The notes beneath the pieces are model-generated. The model did no database searches and was not told the origin of the DNA. It was given only the letters and a program-made list of their open reading frames with translations. DNA of 64,000 nt from Burkholderia sp. Nafp2/4-1b (GTDB lineage Bacteria; Pseudomonadota; Gammaproteobacteria; Burkholderiales; Burkholderiaceae): contig NZ_ML058599.1 in NCBI RefSeq assembly GCF_003635165.1, forward strand, positions 124,001-188,000, written 5' to 3'. Both the position numbers and the translations under genes were made by a program. Position 1 is the stretch's first letter; each line of letters starts with the position of its first letter. This document shows positions 24,933-33,054 of the stretch, piece after piece.

Positions 24933-26561
24933 TCAGAAAATGAAGCCCGTGTTGATGAACTTCGAGTGGTGGTCCGACACGATCGTATCGAGCAGTTGCT
25001 TGCTGCTGTCGGTCTGCTTCGCCGCGACCATCGACCGGATCGAGAACGCGCGCAGCGCGTCGGTCACCGACAGCGTGCCTTCCGCCGAATCCTTGCGCCC
25101 GGCGAACGGGAACACGTCCGGCCCGCGCTGGCACTGGCAGTTGATGTTCACGCGGCACACCTGGTTCACGAGCGGATCGACGAGCGCGCCGATCTGCGCC
25201 GGATCCGAGCCGAAGATGCTGACCTGCTGGCCGTGGTCGGACGTCGTCACGTAGTCGAGCGCGGTTTCGACGTCGTCGAACGGCGCGACCGGAATGATCG
25301 GCCCGAACTGCTCCTCGCGATACAGCTTCATCCCTTCGGACACCGGATAGACGACGGCCGGGTAGAACAGCGTCTTGCTGAACTCGCCGCCCTGATGGTT
25401 GACGACCTGCGCGCCCCGCGCCTTCGCGTCGTCGATCGCGTCGGTCATGTAGGCGGTGCGATGCATGCCCGGAAGCGGCGTGATGCTCACGCCTTTTTCC
25501 CACGGCATGCCGATCTTCAACTGCTCGAGCGCGGCGGTGAAGCGCTTGAGGAACTCGTCGACGATCGTGCGGTGCACGAGCAGCATCTTCAGCGCGGTAC
25601 AGCGCTGGCCGTTGAACGACAGTGCACCGAGCAGGCACTCCTTCACGGTGAGGTCGAGATCGGCGTCGGGCAGCACGATCGCCGCGTTCTTCGCGTCGAG
25701 GCCGAGGATCGCGCGCAGCCGGTGCGATTTCGGATGCTGCTTCTTCAAGTGATCGGCGACCTTGCTCGACCCGATCAGCGCGAGCACGTTGATCTTGCCC
25801 GATGCGAGCATGTGCGGCACGACCACCGCGCCCGGCGCATAGATCGTGTTGATCACGCCCTTCGGGAACGCGTCGCGGAACGCCTCGAGCAGCGGCTCGA
25901 ACAGCAGCGTGCCGTACTGAGGCGGTTTGAATACCACGGTGTTGCCCATCAGCAGCGCGGGGATCAGCGTCGCGAAGGTTTCGTTCAGCGGATAGTTGTA
26001 CGGCCCCATGCACAGCACGACGCCGAGCGGCGTGCGGCGGATCTGGCCGATCGTGCCTTCCGCGATCACGAAGCGCGAGTTCGCGTTGTCGAGTTCCTTC
26101 AGCGCATCGATCGTCTGCGTCATGTACGTGACGGTGCGGTCGAACTCCTTCTGCGAATCGGCGAGGCTCTTGCCGATCTCCCACATGATCAGGTTCACGA
26201 CCAGCTCGCGCTGCGCGACCATCCGCCTGATGAAGTCCTGCATGCACGCGATGCGCTGCTCGACCTTCATCGTCGGCCACTCGCCGCGGCCCGAGTCGTA
26301 CGCGCGCACCGCGGCGTCGAGCGCCGCGTCGCTTTCCGTCTCGCCCATCACCGGATAGCTGCCGATCTCCATCTGCGCGACGCTGCCGTCCGGCTGGCGC
26401 ACGCACACCGGCGACAGCACGGTCTTGGTCGTGCCGTCCCACGGGCGCAACTCGCCGTCGACCAGCGACACGCGCTGGTGAATGGGCGCGGCGAGCCGGA
26501 ACTCGGCGGGGATGTCTTGATAGGCGGGAAACAGCTGCTGCAGGGAGGCGGAATCGGGCAT
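24933..26561 (-). CDS. NADP-dependent aldehyde dehydrogenase (GapN-like)
   Basis: 542 aa, ALDH superfamily. Motifs: GVVLCMGPYNYPLNETFATL (P-x-N-Y-P-x-x-E near 200), TVVFKPPQYG, the NAD(P) loop ALIGSSKVADHL, general-base region LGLDAKNAAIVLPDADLD, catalytic Cys in FNGQRCTALKMLLVH, and EEQFGPIIPVAPFDD. NYP and FNGQRCTA are as in non-phosphorylating glyceraldehyde-3-phosphate dehydrogenases, but the protein is longer than the usual ~480 residues and the C-terminus (HHSKFINTGFIF) is unusual. Start 26561 follows a GAGA site. Substrate assignment is tentative. Confidence 0.82.
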   Translation of the reverse strand: MPDSASLQQLFPAYQDIPAEFRLAAPIHQRVSLVDGELRPWDGTTKTVLSPVCVRQPDGSVAQMEIGSYPVMGETESDAALDAAVRAYDSGRGEWPTMKVEQRIACMQDFIRRMVAQRELVVNLIMWEIGKSLADSQKEFDRTVTYMTQTIDALKELDNANSRFVIAEGTIGQIRRTPLGVVLCMGPYNYPLNETFATLIPALLMGNTVVFKPPQYGTLLFEPLLEAFRDAFPKGVINTIYAPGAVVVPHMLASGKINVLALIGSSKVADHLKKQHPKSHRLRAILGLDAKNAAIVLPDADLDLTVKECLLGALSFNGQRCTALKMLLVHRTIVDEFLKRFTAALEQLKIGMPWEKGVSITPLPGMHRTAYMTDAIDDAKARGAQVVNHQGGEFSKTLFYPAVVYPVSEGMKLYREEQFGPIIPVAPFDDVETALDYVTTSDHGQQVSIFGSDPAQIGALVDPLVNQVCRVNINCQCQRGPDVFPFAGRKDSAEGTLSVTDALRAFSIRSMVAAKQTDSSKQLLDTIVSDHHSKFINTGFIF

Positions 26562-27021
26562 GACGGTCTCGTTTGACAGGTGTCCGGGAAGGGACGGGCG
26601 ATGCGGAATCCTGAGCTGAAGGTTCGTCGATCCTGAATCGCCATCATGACGCGCGGACGGCGAAGCGTCACGCAACCGGGTGGCCGATATGCAGGATGGA
26701 ACCAGTTCCATTAAAAAGGAACGCCGCGCCGATTGCAAGATTTGCCGGACGTGATCGCCTTCCGTGTAAGAAAGTAGAAAGACTGTGTCCGAATGCCGGG
26801 AATACGCCGGTCAGGGGCTGCGCAAACGTTTCACTTTGCCTGGTTTGAGCGGATAATGGCTCGGCGCGGCGAAGTTAAAAATACCGCTGAACCTGAGAGA
26901 ACATACGTCGTGAAGAACGGAAAGAAGGTCCGCCGCGCTGCCGATGCGAGGTCGGCTGCCCGGAGCGCCGGGTCGGGGTTGCCCGCCCGGCGCGCACCGG
27001 ACTCTCCATGAGCCGGCGCGC
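26562..27021. other. Intergenic region
   Basis: 460 bp between the ALDH start and the LysR stop. A short plus-strand frame from 26856 (52 codons, Arg/Ala-rich, start after GAGCGGATA) is possible but unsupported; otherwise nothing was seen. Confidence 0.4.
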
Positions 27022-27975
27022 TCACTCGACGTCTTCGTCATCCTCCGCATCGATGTCATCGCCCTCCCTGTCCTGCCCCGGCGCTGCATACGCGCTCGCC
27101 TGTTCCAGCAACCACGCACGAAACGACTCCAGCGGCTTGCTGTGGCTGAACTCCGTCGGATACACGAGGTAGTACGCGGAATCGCCGACCGTCGCCGCGT
27201 CGCACGGCACGACAAGGCCGAGCTGCTGCAGTTGTTCCTCGACGAAGAACTTCGGCACCAGCGCGATCCCGAGGCCGGCCGCGGCCGCGCTGATCAGCAT
27301 CGTGTGCAGCTCGTAGCGCACGCCCTGCATCGTGCGGATGTCCTCGACGCCGTGCGTCTCGAACCATTGCGCCCACGCGCCCGGCCGCGTGGTGGAGTGC
27401 AGCAGCGGATACGCGAGCAGATCCTCGACGCGCTCGACGGGCCCGTTCAGCAGCGCAGGCGAGCAGATCGGCACGACTTCCTCGCCGAACAGATAGTCGG
27501 ACGACGTGCCGGGCCAGGTCGGCTTGCCGTAGTGGATCGCGGCCTCGAAGTGCGTGTCCTCGAACGAGAACAGGTCGGTGCGGCTGCCCATGTTCACGCG
27601 CACGTCCGGCGTGCGGTCGTAGAAGCTCTTGATGCGCGGGATCAGCCAGTGCGACGCGAAGGTCGGCAGCACCGCCAGCTCCAGATAGCCGCCGCCGCTG
27701 CCATGCGCGATGATCGACAGCGTGTCGCGGTCGAGCGCCTCGAGCGCGCGCCGCACCTGTGTGCCGTACAGCTTGCCGGCGCGCGTCAGCACGACGCGCT
27801 GCTTCACGCGCGCGAACAGCCGCACGCCGAGGCTCGCTTCCAGCGTCGCGATCTGCCGCGACACCGCGCTTTCGGTCAGGAACAGCTCCTTGGCCGCGTG
27901 CGTGAAGCTCTCGTGGCGCGCCGCGGCTTCGAAGGCCACGAGCGCACCCATGTTGGGGATCTTGAATTTGCGCAT
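27022..27975 (-). CDS. LysR-family transcriptional regulator
   Basis: 317 aa. N-terminal winged HTH (MGALVAFEAAARHESFTHAA, LFLTESAVSRQIATLEASLG) and a periplasmic-binding-fold effector domain (~90-300; GYLELAVLPTFASHWLIPRI, AYYLVYP...). The GcvA-like core continues into an acidic C-terminal tail (GDDIDAEDDEDVE) that is longer than usual. Start at 27975 is preferred; 28002 is possible. Divergent from the DUF1338 dioxygenase gene, its likely target. Confidence 0.9.
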   Translation of the reverse strand: MRKFKIPNMGALVAFEAAARHESFTHAAKELFLTESAVSRQIATLEASLGVRLFARVKQRVVLTRAGKLYGTQVRRALEALDRDTLSIIAHGSGGGYLELAVLPTFASHWLIPRIKSFYDRTPDVRVNMGSRTDLFSFEDTHFEAAIHYGKPTWPGTSSDYLFGEEVVPICSPALLNGPVERVEDLLAYPLLHSTTRPGAWAQWFETHGVEDIRTMQGVRYELHTMLISAAAAGLGIALVPKFFVEEQLQQLGLVVPCDAATVGDSAYYLVYPTEFSHSKPLESFRAWLLEQASAYAAPGQDREGDDIDAEDDEDVE

Positions 27976-28205
27976 GATGCTCGTATCGTCTGACGAACGC
28001 ACCCGCGCGAAGCGGGCCGGCGGGCGGGTGCGGTGAACGTGAATAATTCCAAAAACTCATCACGTATCAATTTAATCTCGCTTTACGCCCCGCTGCAACC
28101 CTTTGAATAATGCATCCCACGCAAGGCCAGGCGCGCCCGCTGTGGCGGCCGGCCGATCGAATTGCCGGCACGTTTGCCGGCGCTGCCCCCGACACGAGAA
28201 TCCTG

Positions 28206-29234
28206 ATGCGCAATCCGAATATCGAGAGCTTGCTGACGAAGCTGCTGGGACAGGCGAAAACCGACGCCCTGTTCGCGACCCTGAACATGCCGGCCATCCT
28301 CGACGAATGGGAAACCGACGTCGTCACGCGCGCGGAAATCGCGCAGGCGATGAACATGGCGCTGTTCGAAGGGCTGCTCGAACGGTCGGCGAACGGCCGC
28401 GCGTACACGGCCGACGCGATCGAGAACGGCGGGTCGGTGTACTTCGACCACGGCGCGCTGCGCACGGTGCGCTGGCCGCACACGGGCGCGCTGCCGCCGG
28501 GCGAGGCCGCGTTCACGCGGATCCTGCGTCCGCTCGGCTTCCGCCTGAACGGCCGTTATCCGCTCGACAAGCTCGGCATGACCGGCCGCGCGTATGCGCA
28601 TGAAGACGCACCGGACGAGATCGCGCAGTTCTTCGTCAGCGAACTGCATCCGGAGCGCTTCTCGAAGGAATTCCAGCAGGCCGTGACGAACGTCGTGAGC
28701 TCGTCGCGCGATCCGCTGTCGCCGGCGGCCGTCGCGCTGCTGTGGGAAATCGAGCGCGAAGGCTGGCTGTCGCTCGACGCCGCGCATGCGCTGCTGCCCG
28801 AGATCGTTGGCGCATTCGCGCGCCAGCACGACGTGCCGACCGAGCTCGACTACGAGACGCTGCTGCTCGAATCGGCCGAGATGGCGTGGATCGCGACCGA
28901 AGGCAACGCGTTCAACCATGCGACCGATCGCGTGGTTGACGTGTTCAAGCTGTCCGACGACGAAAAGGCGAAGGGCCGGCCGATGAAGCCGGAAGTCGAG
29001 CGCTCGCGCTCGGGCCGCGTGTTCCAGACCGCGTACCGCGCGGACATCGTCGAGCGCGAATTCCGCACGCGCGACGGCGGCACGGTGAAGCGCAACGTGC
29101 CGGGCTCCTTCTACGAGTTCATCACGCGCCGTCGCACGTTCGATCAGACGACACGCCGCTGGGTGACGGACCTGCGGTTCGATGCGGGCAACGCGCAGGG
29201 CATCTTCAAGATGACGGCGAACGCGGCGAAGTAA
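28206..29234 (+). CDS. DUF1338 / 2-oxoadipate dioxygenase-decarboxylase family protein
   Basis: 342 aa. The family (HglS, formerly YdcJ/DUF1338) uses Fe(II) to convert 2-oxoadipate to D-2-hydroxyglutarate in lysine catabolism. The expected metal triad is visible: His82 (YFDHGALRTV), His238 (AFNHATDRV) and Glu304 (SFYEFITRR). It is shorter than the ~460-residue Pseudomonas enzyme. Start 28206 is chosen from context; an in-frame ATG at 28110 also exists. Divergent LysR regulator. Role in lysine breakdown is likely but substrate is inferred. Confidence 0.8.
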   Translation: MRNPNIESLLTKLLGQAKTDALFATLNMPAILDEWETDVVTRAEIAQAMNMALFEGLLERSANGRAYTADAIENGGSVYFDHGALRTVRWPHTGALPPGEAAFTRILRPLGFRLNGRYPLDKLGMTGRAYAHEDAPDEIAQFFVSELHPERFSKEFQQAVTNVVSSSRDPLSPAAVALLWEIEREGWLSLDAAHALLPEIVGAFARQHDVPTELDYETLLLESAEMAWIATEGNAFNHATDRVVDVFKLSDDEKAKGRPMKPEVERSRSGRVFQTAYRADIVEREFRTRDGGTVKRNVPGSFYEFITRRRTFDQTTRRWVTDLRFDAGNAQGIFKMTANAAK

Positions 29235-29256
29235 CGCGCGGCGCACCAACGAAGAA

Positions 29257-29294
29257 AAACGGGCCGATGGCTGAAACCAGCCATCGGCCCGTTT
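29257..29294. terminator. Bidirectional terminator
   Basis: A 17-bp perfect stem (29257-29273 with 29278-29294, core ACGGGCCGATGGCTG) around a four-base loop. Convergent DUF1338 gene and microprotein gene both end here; on the minus strand it is followed by a TTTTTC tract. Confidence 0.9.
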
Positions 29295-29317
29295 GCGCTG
29301 AGTAGTCGGCGCGATCG

Positions 29318-29401
29318 TCAGAACACGTGCATGATCAGATAGATCAACACCAGCACGCCGATCGGTACGCCGAGTACCCATGCAAGCAGATACTTGCCCA
29401 T
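29318..29401 (-). CDS. 27-aa single-span membrane microprotein
   Basis: Short reading frame below the size most gene finders report. It starts at ATG 29401 with a near-perfect ribosome site (GCGGAGGACAACGAC before the ATG) and ends TGA just before a strong terminator. The product begins MGKYLLAWVLGVPIGVLVLI and ends MHVF: one hydrophobic helix with a Gly-x-Pro kink and little else, so it should sit in the inner membrane. First of the minus-strand stress-type genes by position, last in transcription order after CsbD. Function not known; family not recognised. Confidence 0.72.
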   Translation of the reverse strand: MGKYLLAWVLGVPIGVLVLIYLIMHVF

Positions 29402-29465
29402 GTCGTTGTCCTCCGCGTGGCCCGCGACGCGGGATGCGTCGCGGCGGGGTGAGACGACCGGTACG

Positions 29466-29663
29466 TTACAGCTCGCGATCGAAGTCCTTCAGTTGGCGCT
29501 CGGCCTCGTCACGCGCGATCCCGTAGCGCTCCTGAATCCTGCCGACCAGGTAGTCGCGGTTGCCCTCGGCGACTGCCAGATCGTCGTCGGTGAGCTTGCC
29601 CCACTTGGTCTTCAGCTTGCCCGTCAACTGCTTCCATTGACCCTTGATCTTGTCCTCGTTCAT
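29466..29663 (-). CDS. CsbD-family stress protein
   Basis: 65 aa. Matches the YjbJ/CsbD pattern: MNEDKIKGQWKQLTGKLKTK, WGKLTDDDLAVAEGNRDYLVG and a C-terminal helix RIQERYGIARDEAERQLKDF. Soluble, highly charged, probably partly disordered. Family members are induced by general stress, but their mechanism is unknown. Lies between the BON-domain gene and the 27-aa microprotein on the minus strand, with a good Shine-Dalgarno (GGAG) upstream. A second, unlike CsbD gene lies at 32434-32646. Confidence 0.93.
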   Translation of the reverse strand: MNEDKIKGQWKQLTGKLKTKWGKLTDDDLAVAEGNRDYLVGRIQERYGIARDEAERQLKDFDREL

Positions 29664-29716
29664 CGCATGCTCCTGTCCTTGGGTGAGAAAAGTGCGGCGC
29701 TCGGCCGCGTAGCGGC

Positions 29717-30076
29717 TCAGGCCTTCGCCTTCAGGCCGGATGAGTCGACGTGCTTCACGCCCTTGATCGAGCGCGTCACGGCGACGGCCTTCTTCACGGC
29801 GACCCTCGACGGCAGTACGCCCGTCAGCGTGACGACACCGTCGACCGTCTTCACGTCGATGTCGGTGCTCTTCACGCCTTTGGTCGTCGCGAGTTCGCTC
29901 TTCACCTTGGTCGTGATCCACGTGTCGGTCACGGGTTGGTCCGATCCGTGCGTCATCGTGCTCTCGCTCGACGACGCCGATTGTGTCTGGGCCTGTGCGT
30001 TCGTCAGCGGCGCGGCGGCGAGCAGGAAGGTCGCGCTGACGGCGAGCAGCTTCGAAAGGTGCGAGATCTTGTTCAT
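29717..30076 (-). CDS. BON-domain periplasmic protein (OsmY-like)
   Basis: 119 aa with a signal peptide (~1-30, AQA-QT) and one BON domain (~48-116: DTWITTKVKSELATTKGVKS, IDVKTVDGVVTLTGVLPS, AVTRSIKGVKHVDSSGL). BON domains bind phospholipid membranes; OsmY-type proteins act under osmotic or envelope stress. AAGGAGA precedes its start at 30076. Part of the minus-strand cluster Pro-rich peptide - BON - CsbD - microprotein. Confidence 0.92.
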   Translation of the reverse strand: MNKISHLSKLLAVSATFLLAAAPLTNAQAQTQSASSSESTMTHGSDQPVTDTWITTKVKSELATTKGVKSTDIDVKTVDGVVTLTGVLPSRVAVKKAVAVTRSIKGVKHVDSSGLKAKA

Positions 30077-30148
30077 TGATGTTCTCCTTCGATTGGCTTG
30101 ATGAATGGATGAAACCTGGGATGTGAAGCAGTTCGCGTTCCCGCCACG

Positions 30149-30313
30149 TCAACGTGCGATTGGCGTGTCGTAGCCGGGCTCGCGCGGCGGCATGTCGGGG
30201 CGGGGTACGTCGGGCGGCAGCGGCACGGGGGGATCGGTGCCGGGCGCCGGTTCGGGCGGATTGTCCGGAGCCGGCTCGGGCCGCGTCGGATCGGGTGTCT
30301 GATCGAGCTTCAT
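30149..30313 (-). CDS. Small proline-rich protein
   Basis: 54 aa, about one third Pro, with Asp/Glu between (PTRPEPAPDNPPEPAPG, PPVPLPPDVPRPDMPP). No hydrophobic segment, no Cys; intrinsically disordered. AGGAGG lies eight bases before ATG 30313, arguing that it is translated. Upstream of the BON gene in the same orientation (72 bp apart), perhaps co-transcribed. Not recognised beyond a common Burkholderia-type hypothetical. Confidence 0.65.
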   Translation of the reverse strand: MKLDQTPDPTRPEPAPDNPPEPAPGTDPPVPLPPDVPRPDMPPREPGYDTPIAR

Positions 30314-30716
30314 CAGGTGGTCCTCCTCTGCGGTATGGAAGGGCAGCGCGTGAGCGCCGATGCAGTACCAGCGTACCGGCGCGAACGCACGCGGACATCG
30401 CGCAAATTCACCGGATTGCCTAGTGCGTTTGCACGGGGACGGAACGACAGAGCGGGAACGGGAAATGCGTCGGGACCCGCGCAACGCGCGACGGCAGGCG
30501 CGCGTGCCGCGCTGCGCGGCGCTCGGCGGGATAGCGCACGCAGCGGGCGCGGCGCGCGAATGTACTATCGCGCATGGTGCACATAGTGCAATTCGCGCCT
30601 GTCGAGCGCAGCGACGGCACGCGATCATCGCGGCGGGAGCCGCCGACACAGGCTGGCAGCGCGGGCGCGAAACGGCCAACCCGGCAACCCCCTGTTGACC
30701 ACGTGGACTCCACTCA
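30314..30716. other. Divergent promoter region before the PAS-LuxR regulator
   Basis: 403 bp without a supported gene. Contains ATGGTGCACATAGTGCA (30574-30590) with a perfect TGCAC-ATA-GTGCA dyad, about 130 bp before the regulator's start; it shares ATGGTGCA-like half-sites with the hairpin at 32301-32331. Confidence 0.45.
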
Positions 30717-32273
30717 ATGGACGAACGAGTAAACGAACTGGTGCTCAAGTCGCATACCGACCGGCGCCAGCTGCATCAGATCATCGCGGGGCTCACCGAG
30801 GGCGTGATCCTGATCGAGCCCGACCAGCGCATCGTGTGGGCGAACGAGGCCGCGCTCGCGATGCACGGCGTGACCGAGCTCGAGGCGCTCGGCGCGGACG
30901 TCACCGAGTATCGCGAGCGCTTCCGCCTGCGCTATCGGAACAACCGCCCGGTGCGCGACGGCCACTATCCGATGGACCGCGTGATCGCCGGCGAAGAGTT
31001 CAGCGACGTGACGGTCGAAGTCGAATCGGCCGCCGACGAGAACGTGAGCTGGGTCCATCGGATCCGCAGCCTCGTGCTGACGAACGCGGCCGGCGAGCCG
31101 GACTGCCTCGCGCTCGTGCTGCACGACGCGACCGAATGGGCGAGCGCCGAGGACCGCTTCGAGCGCACCTTCAACGCGAACCCGGCGCCGGCCGTGATCT
31201 GCCGGCTCGACGACCTGCGCTACGTGAAGGTCAATCAAGGCTTCCTCGACATGACCGGCCACGCGCGCGACGGCGTGCTCGGCCGCTCCGTGTATGAGAT
31301 CGACGTGCTCGAACAGGCCGACCGGCGCGAACTCGCGATCGAGCGGCTCGGCGAGGGCATGACGATCCCGCAGATGGAGGCTGTGCTCAAGCGCGCGGAC
31401 GGCGGCACGAACGCGGTGGTCGTCGCCGGACAGCCGATCGACATGAACGGCGAAGCGTGCATGCTGTTCACCTTCATGGATCTCGAGCCGCGCAAGCAGG
31501 CGGAACTCGCGCTGCGGCAGAGCGAGGAGTGCTTCGCGAAGGCGTTCCGGATGGCGCCGGTCCCGACCGCGATCGTCACTGCCGGCGGTTTCGAACTGCT
31601 CGACGTGAACGACGCGTTCGTCGCGATGGCCGGCCATCCGCGCGACGCGCTGCTCGGCAAGTCCGCGGACGAGATCGGCTTGTGGGCCGAGCGCGGCGCG
31701 CGCCAGCGCATCGACAGCGAGCTCGCGCGCGACGGCAACGTGCGCAACGCGGACGTGCAGATCCGCACGCACGACGGCGACGTGCGCGATTGCGTGATGT
31801 CGGCCGAGCCGGTCGCGATCCACGGGCAGGATTGCCTGCTGATAGCGCTGCTCGACATCAGCGACCGCAAGCGCACCGAGATGGAACTCGTCTACGCGAT
31901 CGAGACCGCGATGCAGGATGCGTCATGGTTCAGCCGCACGCTGATCGAAAAGCTGGCGAACGTGCGGCGTGCGAATGCGCCGGATGCGGGCGCGCAGCTG
32001 TCGGATCTCACCGCGCGCGAACGCGACGTGTTCGACCTCCTGTGCCACGGTCTCGCCGACAAGGAGATCGCCGGGCGCCTCGGGCTCGCGCCGAACACGG
32101 TCCGCAATCACGTCGCGACGATCTACGCGAAGCTCGACGTGCATAGCCGCGGCGAGGCGATCGTGTGGGCGCGCGAGCGCGGGATCGTCGGCGCGGCCGA
32201 AGCGAGCGGCGCGCGCGGCGAGAAGGGCACGGACAAAGGCCCCGACACGGGCGGCGCGAACGACGAGGACTGA
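30717..32273 (+). CDS. Triple-PAS LuxR-type (NarL/FixJ HTH) regulator
   Basis: 518 aa. Three PAS-type sensor segments (~15-125, ~140-255 and ~265-385; e.g. GVILIEPDQRIVWANEAALA, VKVNQGFLDMTGHARDGVLG, LDVNDAFVAMAGHPRDALLG) are followed by a linker helix and a LuxR-type HTH (~425-490; LTARERDVFDLLCHGLADKE, GLAPNTVRNHVATIYAKLDV). No kinase, receiver or membrane segment, so it is a cytosolic one-component sensor. The disordered tail is Gly/Asp-rich. Flanked by CsbD and BON stress genes on both sides, which suggests a regulator of that stress set. Ligand unknown. Confidence 0.87.
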   Translation: MDERVNELVLKSHTDRRQLHQIIAGLTEGVILIEPDQRIVWANEAALAMHGVTELEALGADVTEYRERFRLRYRNNRPVRDGHYPMDRVIAGEEFSDVTVEVESAADENVSWVHRIRSLVLTNAAGEPDCLALVLHDATEWASAEDRFERTFNANPAPAVICRLDDLRYVKVNQGFLDMTGHARDGVLGRSVYEIDVLEQADRRELAIERLGEGMTIPQMEAVLKRADGGTNAVVVAGQPIDMNGEACMLFTFMDLEPRKQAELALRQSEECFAKAFRMAPVPTAIVTAGGFELLDVNDAFVAMAGHPRDALLGKSADEIGLWAERGARQRIDSELARDGNVRNADVQIRTHDGDVRDCVMSAEPVAIHGQDCLLIALLDISDRKRTEMELVYAIETAMQDASWFSRTLIEKLANVRRANAPDAGAQLSDLTARERDVFDLLCHGLADKEIAGRLGLAPNTVRNHVATIYAKLDVHSRGEAIVWARERGIVGAAEASGARGEKGTDKGPDTGGANDED

Positions 32274-32300
32274 CGCTGACGCCGGATTCCGGCGATCGGT

Positions 32301-32331
32301 GCGAATGCACCATGCCGGCTGGTGCATCCGC
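32301..32331. repeat. Long hairpin downstream of PAS-LuxR gene
   Basis: ATGCACCA (32305-32312) pairs with TGGTGCAT (32320-32327), extended by GCG/CGC past one mismatch, loop TGCCGGC. Lies between the regulator's stop and the CsbD gene; no T-tract, so it may be an operator or an RNA element rather than a terminator. Confidence 0.5.
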
Positions 32332-32433
32332 ATCTGCCGCCCGCGGCGCGCGCCTGCGATCCTGTCCCCTCGGCGGTGCGGCGCACGCTGCCGTCCCGTC
32401 GGCTCTCTCCCCAACTCATCGCAGGAGACGACC

Positions 32434-32646
32434 ATGGACAGGAATCGTATCGAAGGCAAGCTCAAACAAGTGAAAGGTTCGGTCAAGGAAGCACTCGGCA
32501 AGGTGACGGGCGACCGTGCGACGGAAGCGGAAGGTGTGGCGGAACAGCAGGCCGGCAAGCTGCAGGAGAAGGCCGGCGAGGCGGCCGATGCAGTGCGCCA
32601 CCATACTGGGCCCGACACTCATATCGATCCCCGGGACCGTCATTGA
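32434..32646 (+). CDS. CsbD-family stress protein
   Basis: 70 aa: MDRNRIEGKLKQVKGSVKEA, LGKVTGDRATEAEGVAEQQ and an AGKLQEKAGEAADAVR helix, the classic CsbD/YjbJ layout, followed by a short His-rich tail. GCAGGAG precedes ATG 32434. Same orientation as the PAS-LuxR gene, 160 bp downstream, with a hairpin between. Sequence differs clearly from the other CsbD gene at 29466, so they are paralogues rather than a recent duplication. Confidence 0.92.
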   Translation: MDRNRIEGKLKQVKGSVKEALGKVTGDRATEAEGVAEQQAGKLQEKAGEAADAVRHHTGPDTHIDPRDRH

Positions 32647-33054
32647 CCGCGATTGACTGCCCGCGCGCGATGCGCTGCATCGCACGGCGATGATGCTCGA
32701 TCGGCATTACCGGGCCCAGGGCGGGGGCCCCGGCACTCGTCCGCATCGCGCCTGAGATTTCGCCCTTCCGGCCCGCCGTCGCGCGGGCCGATCCCCTCCG
32801 CAGTATCGGCACTTGATGACAATTCCTCACTACATAGTTCCGATATTTCGTTTGCTGCACGCGTATTGGCTACCCACAATCGGTTCACCTCTTTCGCGCT
32901 GACAGGTTCCCCGGAGACGGAGCCGCGGTGATCGACCGGCAGGCGTCGCGCATGCGCGATGCCCCGGCGATGGAAAAATCCACCGGCACGCGGGAGGTCG
33001 CCGGCGCGCGATGGTCGCGCGTCGCATTCCGACCCACAGAAGAAGGATTGGCCG
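32647..33054. other. Intergenic region
   Basis: 408 bp before the amino-acid-binding protein gene; no supported gene. An AT-richer stretch around 32815-32900 is a plausible promoter. Confidence 0.45.

Noticed and set aside
26856-27011. 52-codon frame between the aldehyde dehydrogenase and the LysR gene
   Set aside because: Weak upstream signal and Arg/Ala-rich low-information product.
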